A DNA stretch of 64,000 nt from an uncultured Opitutales bacterium (GTDB lineage: Bacteria; Verrucomicrobiota; Verrucomicrobiia; Opitutales; UBA953). Below are positions 9,111-16,804 of the stretch, piece by piece. Each line of letters opens with the position of its first letter. Position 1 is the first letter of the stretch. The translations under genes were made by a program, and so were the position numbers. Below the pieces are notes generated by a model that saw nothing but the letters and a program-made list of their open reading frames with translations, searched no databases and was not told where the DNA came from. Where the stretch lies: the NCBI GenBank assembly GCA_934675585.1, contig CAKUQY010000001.1:102670-166669 (forward strand). The letters are read 5' to 3'.

Positions 9111-10244
9111 ATGCTTTACTATTTGCATACGCTTCGCTTTGACGTTTGGGGTCCGCTGCGTCTTTTTGAATACCAATCAACGCGCGCGGCGGTCGCGGCG
9201 CTGATCGCTCTTTTAGTTGTGATGATTTTGGTAAAACCATTGTTTGCCAAATTGCACCAAGCGATTCAGCCGCAACGCGATTCCTCGCTGATGGGCGTGG
9301 CGGCGAATACAGACAAAGTGCCAACGATGGGCGGCATTTTGATTTTTGTTTCGACAATCATCGCCACCGTGCTCGCCGCAAAGCCGAACGTTTACGTTTA
9401 TTCGACGCTGGCGGTTTTTACGGGAATGAGTTTGGTCGGTTTGCTCGACGATCTTAAAAAAGTGCGGGAACGCTCGCACGATGGCATTTCTGAAAAAGCA
9501 AAATGGCTCGGGCTCACCGTTTCCGCCGCGCTTGGATTTGGTATTTTGATGATAGACGATTCCGCGCGGCAGAATATTTGCGAATTGTGGATTCCGTTTT
9601 GGTCAACGCCATTGTTCGGTCCTGAATCAGCCGCGGCAATTATTGCCACAGATCACGTTCCCGTGGTTATTTTGTGTTTGATTGCTGCAGGATTTTATTG
9701 GTTTGTAACGGTGGGTTGTTCGAACGCAGTGAATATGACGGACGGCATCGACGGGCTTGCGGCGGGTTGTTGTTTGCCCAACATTTTGTCGTTTGGCGCA
9801 ATCGCATATTTTGCGGGAAACTTTAATTGGTCGCATTATTTGAATATCAATCCCGTTCCCGGCTGCGGCGAATTGCTGATTTTTTCAGTTGCTCTTGCAA
9901 CAGGCGTGATGGCGTTTTTGTGGTACAACGGCGAACCCGCCGAAATTTACATGGGCGATGTCGGAGCGCTCGGGATCGGCGGCGGGATCGGCGCGGTCGC
10001 GATTGTTTCGGGACAGCCGCTTTTGCTTGTCGTGACGGGACTTATTTTTGTCATCGAAGCCGCTTCCACTATTTTGCAACGCGTTTATTACAAACGCACT
10101 GGCGGCAAACGCCTTTTTCTTTGCGCGCCGATTCATCATCATTATCAGAAAAAAGGTTTTAAAAATAGCAAAATCGTGCTGCGCATGTGGATGATTACTT
10201 TTGTTTGCTGCGTCATCGCGCTTCTCACTTTGAAGTTGCGCTAA
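9111..10244 (+). CDS. mraY: Phospho-N-acetylmuramoyl-pentapeptide-transferase MraY
   Basis: An integral inner-membrane enzyme (377 residues, about ten hydrophobic segments) that transfers phospho-MurNAc-pentapeptide to undecaprenyl phosphate to form lipid I. Family motifs are present: GLLDDLKK near residue 110, NMTDGIDGLA near 208, MGDVGALGIGG near 282 and the PIHHHYQKKG loop near 340. It lies four bases after valS rather than in a mur/dcw cluster, and is probably read from the valS promoter. An inverted GGGAACG hairpin follows. Confidence 0.96.
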   Translation: MLYYLHTLRFDVWGPLRLFEYQSTRAAVAALIALLVVMILVKPLFAKLHQAIQPQRDSSLMGVAANTDKVPTMGGILIFVSTIIATVLAAKPNVYVYSTLAVFTGMSLVGLLDDLKKVRERSHDGISEKAKWLGLTVSAALGFGILMIDDSARQNICELWIPFWSTPLFGPESAAAIIATDHVPVVILCLIAAGFYWFVTVGCSNAVNMTDGIDGLAAGCCLPNILSFGAIAYFAGNFNWSHYLNINPVPGCGELLIFSVALATGVMAFLWYNGEPAEIYMGDVGALGIGGGIGAVAIVSGQPLLLVVTGLIFVIEAASTILQRVYYKRTGGKRLFLCAPIHHHYQKKGFKNSKIVLRMWMITFVCCVIALLTLKLR

Positions 10245-10272
10245 TTTCAATAAAAAATCGTAGCAAAAATTT

Positions 10273-10302
10273 CGCGGGAACGTTAAAAAAAGCGTTCCCG
10301 CG
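10273..10302 (+). terminator. Terminator from an inverted GGGAACG pair, after mraY
   Basis: CGCGGGAACG (10273-10282) and its exact complement CGTTCCCGCG (10293-10302) enclose an A-rich loop, and TTTTT follows at 10306. It lies between mraY and the convergent decayed gene, so it may act in both directions. Confidence 0.65.
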
Positions 10303-10332
10303 CGGTTTTTGCGCGCTTGTATTTGCGTTTGT

Positions 10333-10866
10333 TTATTTTATCGTTCCCGCCAAAATTGCATCGATGATTGTTTGGCAAACATTGAAAAGATTGTGCATTG
10401 CGGGAACGAAAATATCGGCGCCTTCTTGGTTGTCTTCGTCGCTTATATTGTCCGAAAAACTGCGGTTCCCCCAAAGTTTTTCAGGCGTTGCGCCGTTCAT
10501 AAAATTATCGAGATTGACAGAAACGCGCACGATTATAAGGCGATCGAGCATGCCAAATTTTGCCGCGATATTGGCAACGGCGCTGTCTTCCATTTCGGAC
10601 GCTTTGTAGGCGTGCGGACATTGGTAGTGCGCGGTATTTTTTTTGCCAAATTGTGAAAATCTTCACCTTTCCAATAATTGTCGCTCGTAAAAATCGTTCC
10701 CGCAAATGTGTAGCTTGTCGCCTTGGCAAAGTCCGCGCACTTCATAAGCGTTCCCGCGCGCAAAATAATGTTAGCAAAATAATTCGCCTTCGCCGATTTT
10801 GCCGTTGCCGAGTTCGCCAATTTCAAACTTTGCGAGAATTAACAATTTAATTTTTTGCGGGAACAT
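10333..10866 (-). pseudogene. Decayed purine nucleoside permease (NUP-like) gene
   Basis: Pieces of one protein lie in different frames. From an ATG at 10866 the frame reads KLLILAKFEIGELGNGKIGE and stops near 10771. A second frame continues with AGTIFTSDNYWKGEDF. After an A8/T8 run (10632-10640) a third frame gives MEDSAVANIAAKFGMLD and TPEKLWGN to a stop at 10333. The order matches the nucleoside permease/phosphorylase-superfamily pattern, but the central part is missing: ~175 residues against the ~330 I expect for NUP. I infer a pseudogene with at least two frameshifts and an internal deletion. The permease identity is moderately sure. Confidence 0.55.
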
Positions 10867-10917
10867 AATTATTGATTTTAGCGAAAAAAATGCGTTCCCG
10901 CGAGATTGTAAAAATAA

Positions 10918-10946
10918 TTGTCAACTGCTGAAAATCAAATTATAAT
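10918..10946 (+). promoter_or_regulatory. secG promoter
   Basis: TTGTCA (10918-10923), 17-nt spacer, consensus TATAAT (10941-10946). The ATG at 10957 lies 10 nt after the -10, so the leader is at most a few bases. This also rules out the longer frame opening at 10918, which would overlap the promoter. Confidence 0.75.
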
Positions 10947-10956
10947 TGTCGTTAAT

Positions 10957-11352
10957 ATGTATAATATTCTTTTGTTTACAGGTGTTTTGGTCTTAATTTT
11001 TGTTTGCGTTTTGGCAGTGTTGTTTATTTTGATGCAACGTCCAAGTTCAAACGCGGGCATGGGCTCGGCTCTTGGCGGCGCGGCGACAGAATCTGTTTTT
11101 GGCGGTGAAACGGCGAGCGTTTTGACAAAGACAACTTCGGTGTTGATCACGCTCTTTTTCTTGCTTTGCATTGGACTTTATTTTGCGTTTGTTGCGCGTA
11201 GCAGTCAAAATGAAGCGACGGCAAACTTGACGATTAAAGAAGACGTTCCCGCGCAAACGGAATCGCTTTACACTGACGCAGAAGGCAAGCCATTGGAAAA
11301 CGTTCCCGCCGAAAAACCTGCGGAAGCGCCAGCAAAAACTCCTGCTCAATAA
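10957..11352 (+). CDS. secG: Protein translocase subunit SecG
   Basis: A small inner-membrane subunit of the SecYEG channel (131 residues). Two transmembrane segments (~3-23 and ~55-75) flank the conserved cytoplasmic loop LMQRPSSNAGMGSALGG. The C-terminal ~45 residues are a hydrophilic Pro/Ala/Glu tail containing several VPA tripeptides, an extension that minimal SecG proteins lack and that the repeated word helps encode. The start at 10957 is chosen because it gives the usual SecG N-terminus and fits the promoter. Confidence 0.88.
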   Translation: MYNILLFTGVLVLIFVCVLAVLFILMQRPSSNAGMGSALGGAATESVFGGETASVLTKTTSVLITLFFLLCIGLYFAFVARSSQNEATANLTIKEDVPAQTESLYTDAEGKPLENVPAEKPAEAPAKTPAQ

Positions 11353-11370
11353 TTTTAGAAAAATTAAGTT

Positions 11371-12948
11371 ATGTGGTCTAATTTTAAAGAAAATTATTTT
11401 TCGTTTGACGCATTAAATTTTGCGATTGATGTGAGCCGCGTTGGGTTCCCGCAAAATTATTTTGCCGATAACGCGGCGATGCTTGAAAAAGCGTTTGCCG
11501 ATATGAAAGCGCTCGAAGCGGGAACGATTGCAAATCCCGACGAAAATCGCATGGTTGGTCATTACTGGTTGCGCGCGCCACAGCTCGCGCCAACTCCAGA
11601 ATTGCAAGCAGAAATCGCGGGAACGACCGACGCGATTTTGGCATTTGCAGCAGATGTTCACGCTGGCAAAGTCGCGGGAACGGCAGGCAAATTTAAAAAC
11701 TTGCTTTGCGTCGGCATTGGCGGCTCGGCACTCGGACCGCAATTTGTCGCATCGGCACTCGGTATGCCTGGCAAAGACAAAATGGCTGTTTATTTTCTCG
11801 ATAATACCGATCCCGATGGCATGGACGCAGTTTTTGCGGCACTCGAAGGCAAGCTCGGCGAAACCTTGGTTGTTGTTACATCAAAATCGGGCAGCACACC
11901 CGAACCGCGCAACGCAATGATTGAAACTATGGCGCGCTATCAAGCCGCAGGAATCAATTTCGCAAAACACGCCGTTGCTGTGACGGGCGTCGGTTCGCAA
12001 CTTGATAAAACTGCCGTTGCTGACGGATTTCTCGCACGTTTCCCAATGTGGGATTGGGTGGGCGGTCGCACCAGCGAAACCGCGGCTGTCGGTTTGTTGC
12101 CAGCAGCGTTGCAAGGATTAGACATTCGCGCAATGCTTGCGGGAGCAGCAGCAATGGACGCACAAACACGCGTTCCCGCCGTCAAAGAAAATCCAGCGGC
12201 AATGCTCGCGTTGGCTTGGTATTTCTTGACCAACGGCAAGGGCGAAAAAGATATGGTGATTTTGCCATACAAAGATCGCTTGTTGCTCTTTGCGCGTTAT
12301 TTGCAACAGTTGATTATGGAATCGCTCGGCAAAGAAAAAGATCTCCGCGGGAACGTGGTTTGCCAAGGCATTTCAGTTTACGGGAACAAAGGTTCGACAG
12401 ACCAACACGCGTATGTGCAGCAATTGCGTGAAGGTGTAAATAATTTCTTTGCAACATTTATTGAAGTGTTAAAAGATCGTGCTACGGAGAGCGTTCCCGT
12501 GAATGACGAAGGCGCAACCGCCGGTGATTTCTTGGAAGGATTTTTGCTTGGCACGCGCGAGGCGTTGACAGAAAAAGGTCGCGCGTCAATTACTTTGACA
12601 ATCGATGAAGTCAACGCGGCTTCAGTGGGCGCTTTGATCGCGTTGTTTGAGCGTGCAGTGGGCTTGTATGCTTCGTTTATTGGTATCAATGCTTATCACC
12701 AACCAGGTGTTGAAGCTGGCAAAAAAGCAGCGGCAAGCATTCTTAAAATTCAAGCTAAAATTGTTGAATTTTTGGCAGCTCATAAAGGTGAGGCATTTGA
12801 CGCTGAATCGATCGCTAAAAATTTAAATCTTGAAAACTCTACCGAAATTGTGTTTAAATTAAGCATGCACCTCTCAGCGTCGCCAACGACCGCGGTGGTG
12901 GCTCACCCCAAAACGCCAGCTTACAACACGACGTTTTTCTCCAAATAA
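11371..12948 (+). CDS. pgi: Glucose-6-phosphate isomerase
   Basis: A 525-residue cytoplasmic enzyme interconverting glucose 6-phosphate and fructose 6-phosphate. GIGGSALGP near residue 115 and the phosphate-binding [11 protein letters not shown] near 171 are present. The catalytic Glu region [12 protein letters not shown], the His of [11 protein letters not shown] near 343 and the late Lys segment [13 protein letters not shown] near 445 are also present. It lies 18 nt after secG and may share that promoter. Length and motifs are complete. Confidence 0.96.
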   Translation: MWSNFKENYFSFDALNFAIDVSRVGFPQNYFADNAAMLEKAFADMKALEAGTIANPDENRMVGHYWLRAPQLAPTPELQAEIAGTTDAILAFAADVHAGKVAGTAGKFKNLLCVGIGGSALGPQFVASALGMPGKDKMAVYFLDNTDPDGMDAVFAALEGKLGETLVVVTSKSGSTPEPRNAMIETMARYQAAGINFAKHAVAVTGVGSQLDKTAVADGFLARFPMWDWVGGRTSETAAVGLLPAALQGLDIRAMLAGAAAMDAQTRVPAVKENPAAMLALAWYFLTNGKGEKDMVILPYKDRLLLFARYLQQLIMESLGKEKDLRGNVVCQGISVYGNKGSTDQHAYVQQLREGVNNFFATFIEVLKDRATESVPVNDEGATAGDFLEGFLLGTREALTEKGRASITLTIDEVNAASVGALIALFERAVGLYASFIGINAYHQPGVEAGKKAAASILKIQAKIVEFLAAHKGEAFDAESIAKNLNLENSTEIVFKLSMHLSASPTTAVVAHPKTPAYNTTFFSK

Positions 12949-12974
12949 ATTTTAAAATCCAGCTATAATCTCGT

Positions 12975-13916
12975 ATGAATAATAAAATCTCGCTTATTCT
13001 TCGCATTCTCGCTATTGTTTTGGCGGGTGCAGCAGTCGGTCTTTGGTTTGTTGTCAAAGGTGAAATCGACAATGCAAACACTAAATTGGCGCCTTTGAAA
13101 AACTTGGCGGCTACTTCTGAAGAGCCACAAGAATATCGCAACAAGGCAAAGCCTGCAGATTTGAAAGCAGCCCTCGAAATCGTGGCGCCTGTTTACAAAG
13201 AAGTCAATTACCGCCGCGACAAAAATCGCGAAGATGACGTTACGATGGCAAAACAAAAGAAAACCATCGAAGAACGCGATCGCACCATCGCTCAATTGAA
13301 CGCAACAATTGACGACAAGGACAAGGAAAACGCAGAACTTACGCGCGAAAAAGGCGAGCTCGAAAGCAAAGTTTCCGAAGCTGAAGCGAAAGCATCTTCG
13401 CTCGAAAGCCAATTGCGTCAAGCAAAAGCTGAAATCGCAACGCTCACCGAACGCATCGGCACGATGAAAACGATGGACGAGTACAACGAAAAACTCGACG
13501 AAATCGCAAATCTCGAAGCTCAAATGCAATCTGGCGAACGTCGCTATACGCGTATGCGCAACTATGCACGTTCAAAAGGCGTCGTGTTGAACAGCAACGA
13601 TTATCCATCTGCGCTCTACGCAAAAGCTGGTTATTCTGCAATTGAAGTGCAATTTGAACCAAAATATATCATGGTGTCTGTCCAAACAATTGACACCGTT
13701 CGCGGTTTGATGACAATCAACGTTGGCACGCTCGAAGATAATATTTTCAAAAATGGTCAATACGAAGTTACGCGCAACGGCAAGGCAATTGGTCAAATTC
13801 AAATCACAGAATGCCAAGCAACCAAAAGCCACGCATACATTCTTCGCGGCTCAAACTTCAACGATGTTAAAGAAGGCGACGAGCTCAAACTCGTTCCATT
13901 CTCAGCTAAACGCTAA
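12975..13916 (+). CDS. Membrane-anchored coiled-coil protein of unknown function
   Basis: A 313-residue protein I do not recognise. Residues ~7-27 form a single transmembrane segment (ILRILAIVLAGAAVGLWFVV). Residues ~85-185 are a long heptad-rich coiled coil (KTIEERDRTIAQLNATIDDK and onward). The C-terminal ~110 residues look like a small beta-rich domain. TATAAT at 12964-12969 ends five bases before the ATG, so the mRNA is probably leaderless. The stop codon overlaps the start of the next small lipoprotein gene (TAATG), so the two are likely made together and may act together in the envelope. Confidence 0.7.
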   Translation: MNNKISLILRILAIVLAGAAVGLWFVVKGEIDNANTKLAPLKNLAATSEEPQEYRNKAKPADLKAALEIVAPVYKEVNYRRDKNREDDVTMAKQKKTIEERDRTIAQLNATIDDKDKENAELTREKGELESKVSEAEAKASSLESQLRQAKAEIATLTERIGTMKTMDEYNEKLDEIANLEAQMQSGERRYTRMRNYARSKGVVLNSNDYPSALYAKAGYSAIEVQFEPKYIMVSVQTIDTVRGLMTINVGTLEDNIFKNGQYEVTRNGKAIGQIQITECQATKSHAYILRGSNFNDVKEGDELKLVPFSAKR

Positions 13917-14083
13917 TGTGTAAATTTGTTTTAATTATCGCGCTTGCGGGAACGACATTGTTCTTGGCTGCTTGCAGAGAGCCCGCCGCAGTTACCGATT
14001 CAAACCTGCCCGCAAGCGGTGCCCCACAATCTTGGGAGCAGTCAATGCCAGGCATGAGCGGAATGACTCCAGGCGATAATTAA
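13916..14083 (+). CDS. Small putative lipoprotein (55 aa)
   Basis: A 55-residue protein starting MCKFVLIIALAGTTLFLAAC, a signal peptide ending in a lipobox (FLAAC, Cys20). The mature part is a short Ser/Pro/Met/Gly-rich tail ending in GMTPGDN. Its ATG overlaps the stop of the coiled-coil gene by one base, arguing for translational coupling. A GCGGGAACG copy sits inside the signal-peptide codons (AGT). Function unknown. Confidence 0.65.
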   Translation: MCKFVLIIALAGTTLFLAACREPAAVTDSNLPASGAPQSWEQSMPGMSGMTPGDN

Positions 14084-14097
14084 AAAATAACAAAATT

Positions 14098-14137
14098 AAG
14101 CGTTCCCGTGAAAGATAATTTCGCGGGAACGCTTTTT
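14098..14137 (+). terminator. Terminator from an inverted GGGAACG pair
   Basis: AAGCGTTCCCG (14098-14108) pairs with CGGGAACGCTT (14124-14134), with more pairing inside the loop and a T5 tract at 14133-14137. It ends the coiled-coil/lipoprotein unit. Confidence 0.8.
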
Positions 14138-14200
14138 AGGAAAGTTAAAATTTAAAAGTTAAAATTCGTTCCCGCGATTTTGCGTTCCCGCTCTCTCTTC

Positions 14201-14226
14201 ACCCTCCACCCCCCACCCTCCACCCT
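14201..14226 (-). other. Potential G-quadruplex tract upstream of the alcohol dehydrogenase
   Basis: The plus strand is an almost pure C/A/T tract with CCC runs separated by A, TCCA or T. The minus strand therefore has at least four GGG runs with loops of 1-4 bases. It ends about nine bases before the ATG at 14235 and so would lie on the template strand at the start of the gene. Confidence 0.5.
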
Positions 14227-14234
14227 TCACTTTT

Positions 14235-15410
14235 ATGGAAAATTTTATATTTTATTCGCCCACGTTTTTCGCGTTCGGCAAAGGAACGGAAAATGACGCG
14301 GGAACGCTCGTTAAACGCTTTGGCGGGAACAAAGTTCTTATTCATTTTGGCGGCGGGAGCGTTCAAAAATCGGGCTTGCTCGATCGTGTCAAAAAATCAC
14401 TCGCCGACAGTAAAATCGAATTTGTCGAACAGGGCGGCGTTGTGCCAAACCCGCGCGATACTTTGGTTTACCAAGGCATCGAAATTTGCAAGCGCGAAAA
14501 TGTTGATTTTATTTTGGCTGTCGGTGGCGGGAGCGTGATTGATTCTGCAAAAGCCATCGCCGCGGGAACGCGTTATGACGGCGATTTTTGGGATTTTTTT
14601 ACGGGAACGCCTGTTGCCGACGCGTTGCCGGTCGGAACCGTTTTGACAATCGCAGCCGCGGGTTCGGAAGGCAGCGCGAATACGGTTATTACTAAAGAAA
14701 ACGGCTTGCTGAAACGCGGCATGGGAAGCGATTTGCTGCGTCCGAAATTTTCGATTCTTAATCCCGAGCTCACGCAAACATTGCCAGCTTATCAAAGCGC
14801 ATGCGGCGCGACTGACATTTTGGCGCATTTGTATGAACGTTATTTGACAAACTCGCGCGAAGTGGAAGTTACCGACCGCCTCATTGAAGCGCTGATGCTG
14901 ACGATTATTCACGAAACGCCGCGCATTATCGAAAATCCAAACAATTACGATGCGCGCGCAAATCTTATGTGGGCGGGAACGATGGCGCACAACAACAGTG
15001 TCGGCGTTGGCAGAACTCAGGACTGGTCGAGCCACCAGCTTGAACACGAGCTTTCCGCGCTCTATGATTGCGCTCACGGTGCAGGTCTTGCCGTAACGAT
15101 GCCTGCGGTTTTCAGTTATAATTTAAAACACGACATCGAGCGTTTCGCGCAAGTCGCAACGCGCGTTTGGGGCTGCAAAGCGGACAGGCAAAATCCCGAA
15201 AACACCGCTCGCGCGGGCATTGATGCTTTGCGGAATTTCTTAAAATCAATCGGCATGCCAAGTAATTTTTGCGAATTGGGCGCGAAATGCGAGGACATTC
15301 CAAAACTTACGAAAATGGCGTGTTACGGGAACGGCCGCACGGGAACGATTCCCGGATTCGTAAAACTCGAAGAACCTGATGTCGAGTTGATTTACCGAAT
15401 GATGGTGTAA
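14235..15410 (+). CDS. Iron-containing alcohol dehydrogenase (BdhA/YqhD-like)
   Basis: A 391-residue NAD(P)-dependent group III alcohol dehydrogenase, probably reducing aldehydes to alcohols in fermentation. The nucleotide-binding region has GGGSVIDSAKAIAAG (~97-111). The metal ligands are visible in ATDILAHLYE (Asp ~193, His ~197), HQLEHELSALYDCAHGAG (His ~268-272 and ~282). The opening FYSPTFFAFGKG and the overall pattern match the butanol dehydrogenase/YqhD branch. Substrate is not determinable. A second, distant paralogue lies at 59.0 kb. Confidence 0.88.
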   Translation: MENFIFYSPTFFAFGKGTENDAGTLVKRFGGNKVLIHFGGGSVQKSGLLDRVKKSLADSKIEFVEQGGVVPNPRDTLVYQGIEICKRENVDFILAVGGGSVIDSAKAIAAGTRYDGDFWDFFTGTPVADALPVGTVLTIAAAGSEGSANTVITKENGLLKRGMGSDLLRPKFSILNPELTQTLPAYQSACGATDILAHLYERYLTNSREVEVTDRLIEALMLTIIHETPRIIENPNNYDARANLMWAGTMAHNNSVGVGRTQDWSSHQLEHELSALYDCAHGAGLAVTMPAVFSYNLKHDIERFAQVATRVWGCKADRQNPENTARAGIDALRNFLKSIGMPSNFCELGAKCEDIPKLTKMACYGNGRTGTIPGFVKLEEPDVELIYRMMV

Positions 15411-15526
15411 ATTTTCGCGGGAACGCGGGAACGAGATTTGAAAAGAAGGGAAATTTTTTAGAAAAACTAAGAATTTCTCTTTTTTTCGTTCCCGCAACGA
15501 AGCTTGTTTTCTTTGCAGGAAAACAA

Positions 15527-15575
15527 TTTTGAGAAAATTTCTCAAAAAATGCTTGCATTTGAGAAAGTTTCTCAA
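15527..15575 (+). promoter_or_regulatory. Tandem palindromic operators, Fur-like, before the iron-uptake cluster
   Basis: Two palindromes with the same arms: GAGAAA-A-TTTCTC centred at 15537 and GAGAAA-G-TTTCTC centred at 15567, each extended by TT/AA. Their centres are exactly 30 bp apart, about three helical turns, so two dimers could bind one DNA face. They lie 49-97 bp upstream of the outer-membrane protein gene that precedes feoA-feoB. I infer a Fur-family regulator from the context; the regulator itself is not in the window. Confidence 0.65.
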
Positions 15576-15623
15576 TAAAATAATTGTTGTGTTCGATTAA
15601 GAACACGCAACTATTACAAAATT

Positions 15624-16445
15624 ATGTTCAATACAAAGTTATCAAAGCTGGGATTTATCCTCGCAGCGGGAGCGCTTCCCGCAGTTAACGCAGCGGCAGG
15701 AATTTTTGTTTTTGCCGACGATGCCTGCCCTGTTGATCTCGGTGCGCTTGAAATGCACGTGATTATGGAAAATGGCATTATGACCGATCGTCATACGGCG
15801 GTTGAGACGGGAGTGGCGCTGGAATTTGCTTACGGCGCGTTTGAGAATCTCGAGCTCGCGGCATCGCTTGATTTCGGCAACGACTACATGTCGGGGCACT
15901 ATGCTCGTAAAAGCGGGGAAACACGCAGGAACGATTTTAATTTTACAGGCGTTTCCGTTGGAGCAAAGTATCAGTTGCTTTCGCCAGAAACGGAAGTGCT
16001 CGGTGTGGCACTTGTGGCGGGCGGCTCTTACGTTTGGGCGGGTTCCGACCAGTCGGCGGCTCGCGAATTCGCTGGTTCCGTTGGGGTCAATTTTGAAAAA
16101 GATTTTCTCGACGGCGATTTGATTGTCGTTGCGACACCAGGCGTTGAGGTTGTTCGCGCGAAAGATTACGAAGAGAATTATTGGGGAACGGAAGAAACTT
16201 ATTCGTGTGCCTTTGCGGCTTCGTATGCGCTCGTTGAAGGTTTCCGTTTGGGCGTTGAATCTTTTTACGAATATACGGCGGATTCGCGCACTTATCTTGA
16301 CAAGGCGTTTTATATGGGACCGAGTATGGCGGTCGAGGGCGAAAACTGGCTTTTCGCGATGGCAGCCGCAGTGCGCACTTTTTCGACGGACGATACGGGT
16401 TCCCACGACGTTGTTGTTGCGGGGCAATTTGAATACGTTTTCTAA
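15624..16445 (+). CDS. Putative outer-membrane beta-barrel protein
   Basis: A 273-residue exported protein with a cleavable signal peptide (~1-24, ending PAVNAAAG). The mature part alternates hydrophobic and polar residues in beta-strand fashion (e.g. LEFAYGAFENLELAASLDF, FRLGVESFYEYTA) and ends in FEYVF, a C-terminal Phe typical of Bam-inserted barrels. I do not recognise the family. It lies behind the two Fur-like operators and 43 nt before feoA, so it may be an iron-regulated porin or sensor partner of the Feo system. Confidence 0.65.
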   Translation: MFNTKLSKLGFILAAGALPAVNAAAGIFVFADDACPVDLGALEMHVIMENGIMTDRHTAVETGVALEFAYGAFENLELAASLDFGNDYMSGHYARKSGETRRNDFNFTGVSVGAKYQLLSPETEVLGVALVAGGSYVWAGSDQSAAREFAGSVGVNFEKDFLDGDLIVVATPGVEVVRAKDYEENYWGTEETYSCAFAASYALVEGFRLGVESFYEYTADSRTYLDKAFYMGPSMAVEGENWLFAMAAAVRTFSTDDTGSHDVVVAGQFEYVF

Positions 16446-16488
16446 AAACGAAGATCGTGTTTTCACAATTTTTTTCTAAAATAGTATT

Positions 16489-16731
16489 ATGTCAGAATTG
16501 ATTCCACTTTCAGAACTTGAACTTGGCGTTCCCGCGACGATTCAGTCGATGAACGTTGAAGGGACTGTCAATCAGCGCCTAATGGCGTTGGGACTGGCTC
16601 CAGGCGGCGACGTCGAAATTAAACACGTCGCGCCTTTGGGCGATCCAATTTCGTTGGGCTTTGGCTTACAGAAAGTGATGCTACGCCGTCGTGATGCTGA
16701 AAATATTATTGTGAAACCGGTTAAAAAATGA
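16489..16731 (+). CDS. feoA: Ferrous iron transport protein FeoA
   Basis: An 80-residue SH3-like cytoplasmic protein that supports FeoB. LIPLSELELGVPATIQSM, NQRLMALGLAPGGDVEIKH and GDPISLGFGLQKVMLRRRDAENI are the family pattern. A TAAAAT element ends six bases before the ATG, so it may also have its own leaderless transcript. It is followed by a strong intercistronic hairpin and then feoB. Confidence 0.92.
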   Translation: MSELIPLSELELGVPATIQSMNVEGTVNQRLMALGLAPGGDVEIKHVAPLGDPISLGFGLQKVMLRRRDAENIIVKPVKK

Positions 16732-16736
16732 TGATT

Positions 16737-16767
16737 GGCGAGCGGCGGAAAAATCTTGCCGCTCGCC
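16737..16767 (+). terminator. Intercistronic hairpin between feoA and feoB
   Basis: A perfect 10-bp inverted repeat, GGCGAGCGGC (16737-16746) and GCCGCTCGCC (16758-16767), followed by GTTTCTGTTTTTT. It looks like a partial terminator that could lower feoB relative to feoA, or a processing/stability hairpin. Confidence 0.6.
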
Positions 16768-16804
16768 GTTTCTGTTTTTTATTTTTCATTCTTAATTCAT
16801 AGAC

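Noticed and set aside
10309..10656. Plus-strand frames over the decayed nucleoside permease
   Set aside because: The minus-strand pieces show family motifs; the plus-strand frames do not.
15584..15617. TTGTTG and TATTAC as the promoter of the outer-membrane protein gene
   Set aside because: The spacing of 22 nt is too long; the true promoter probably overlaps the two palindromes but cannot be fixed by eye.
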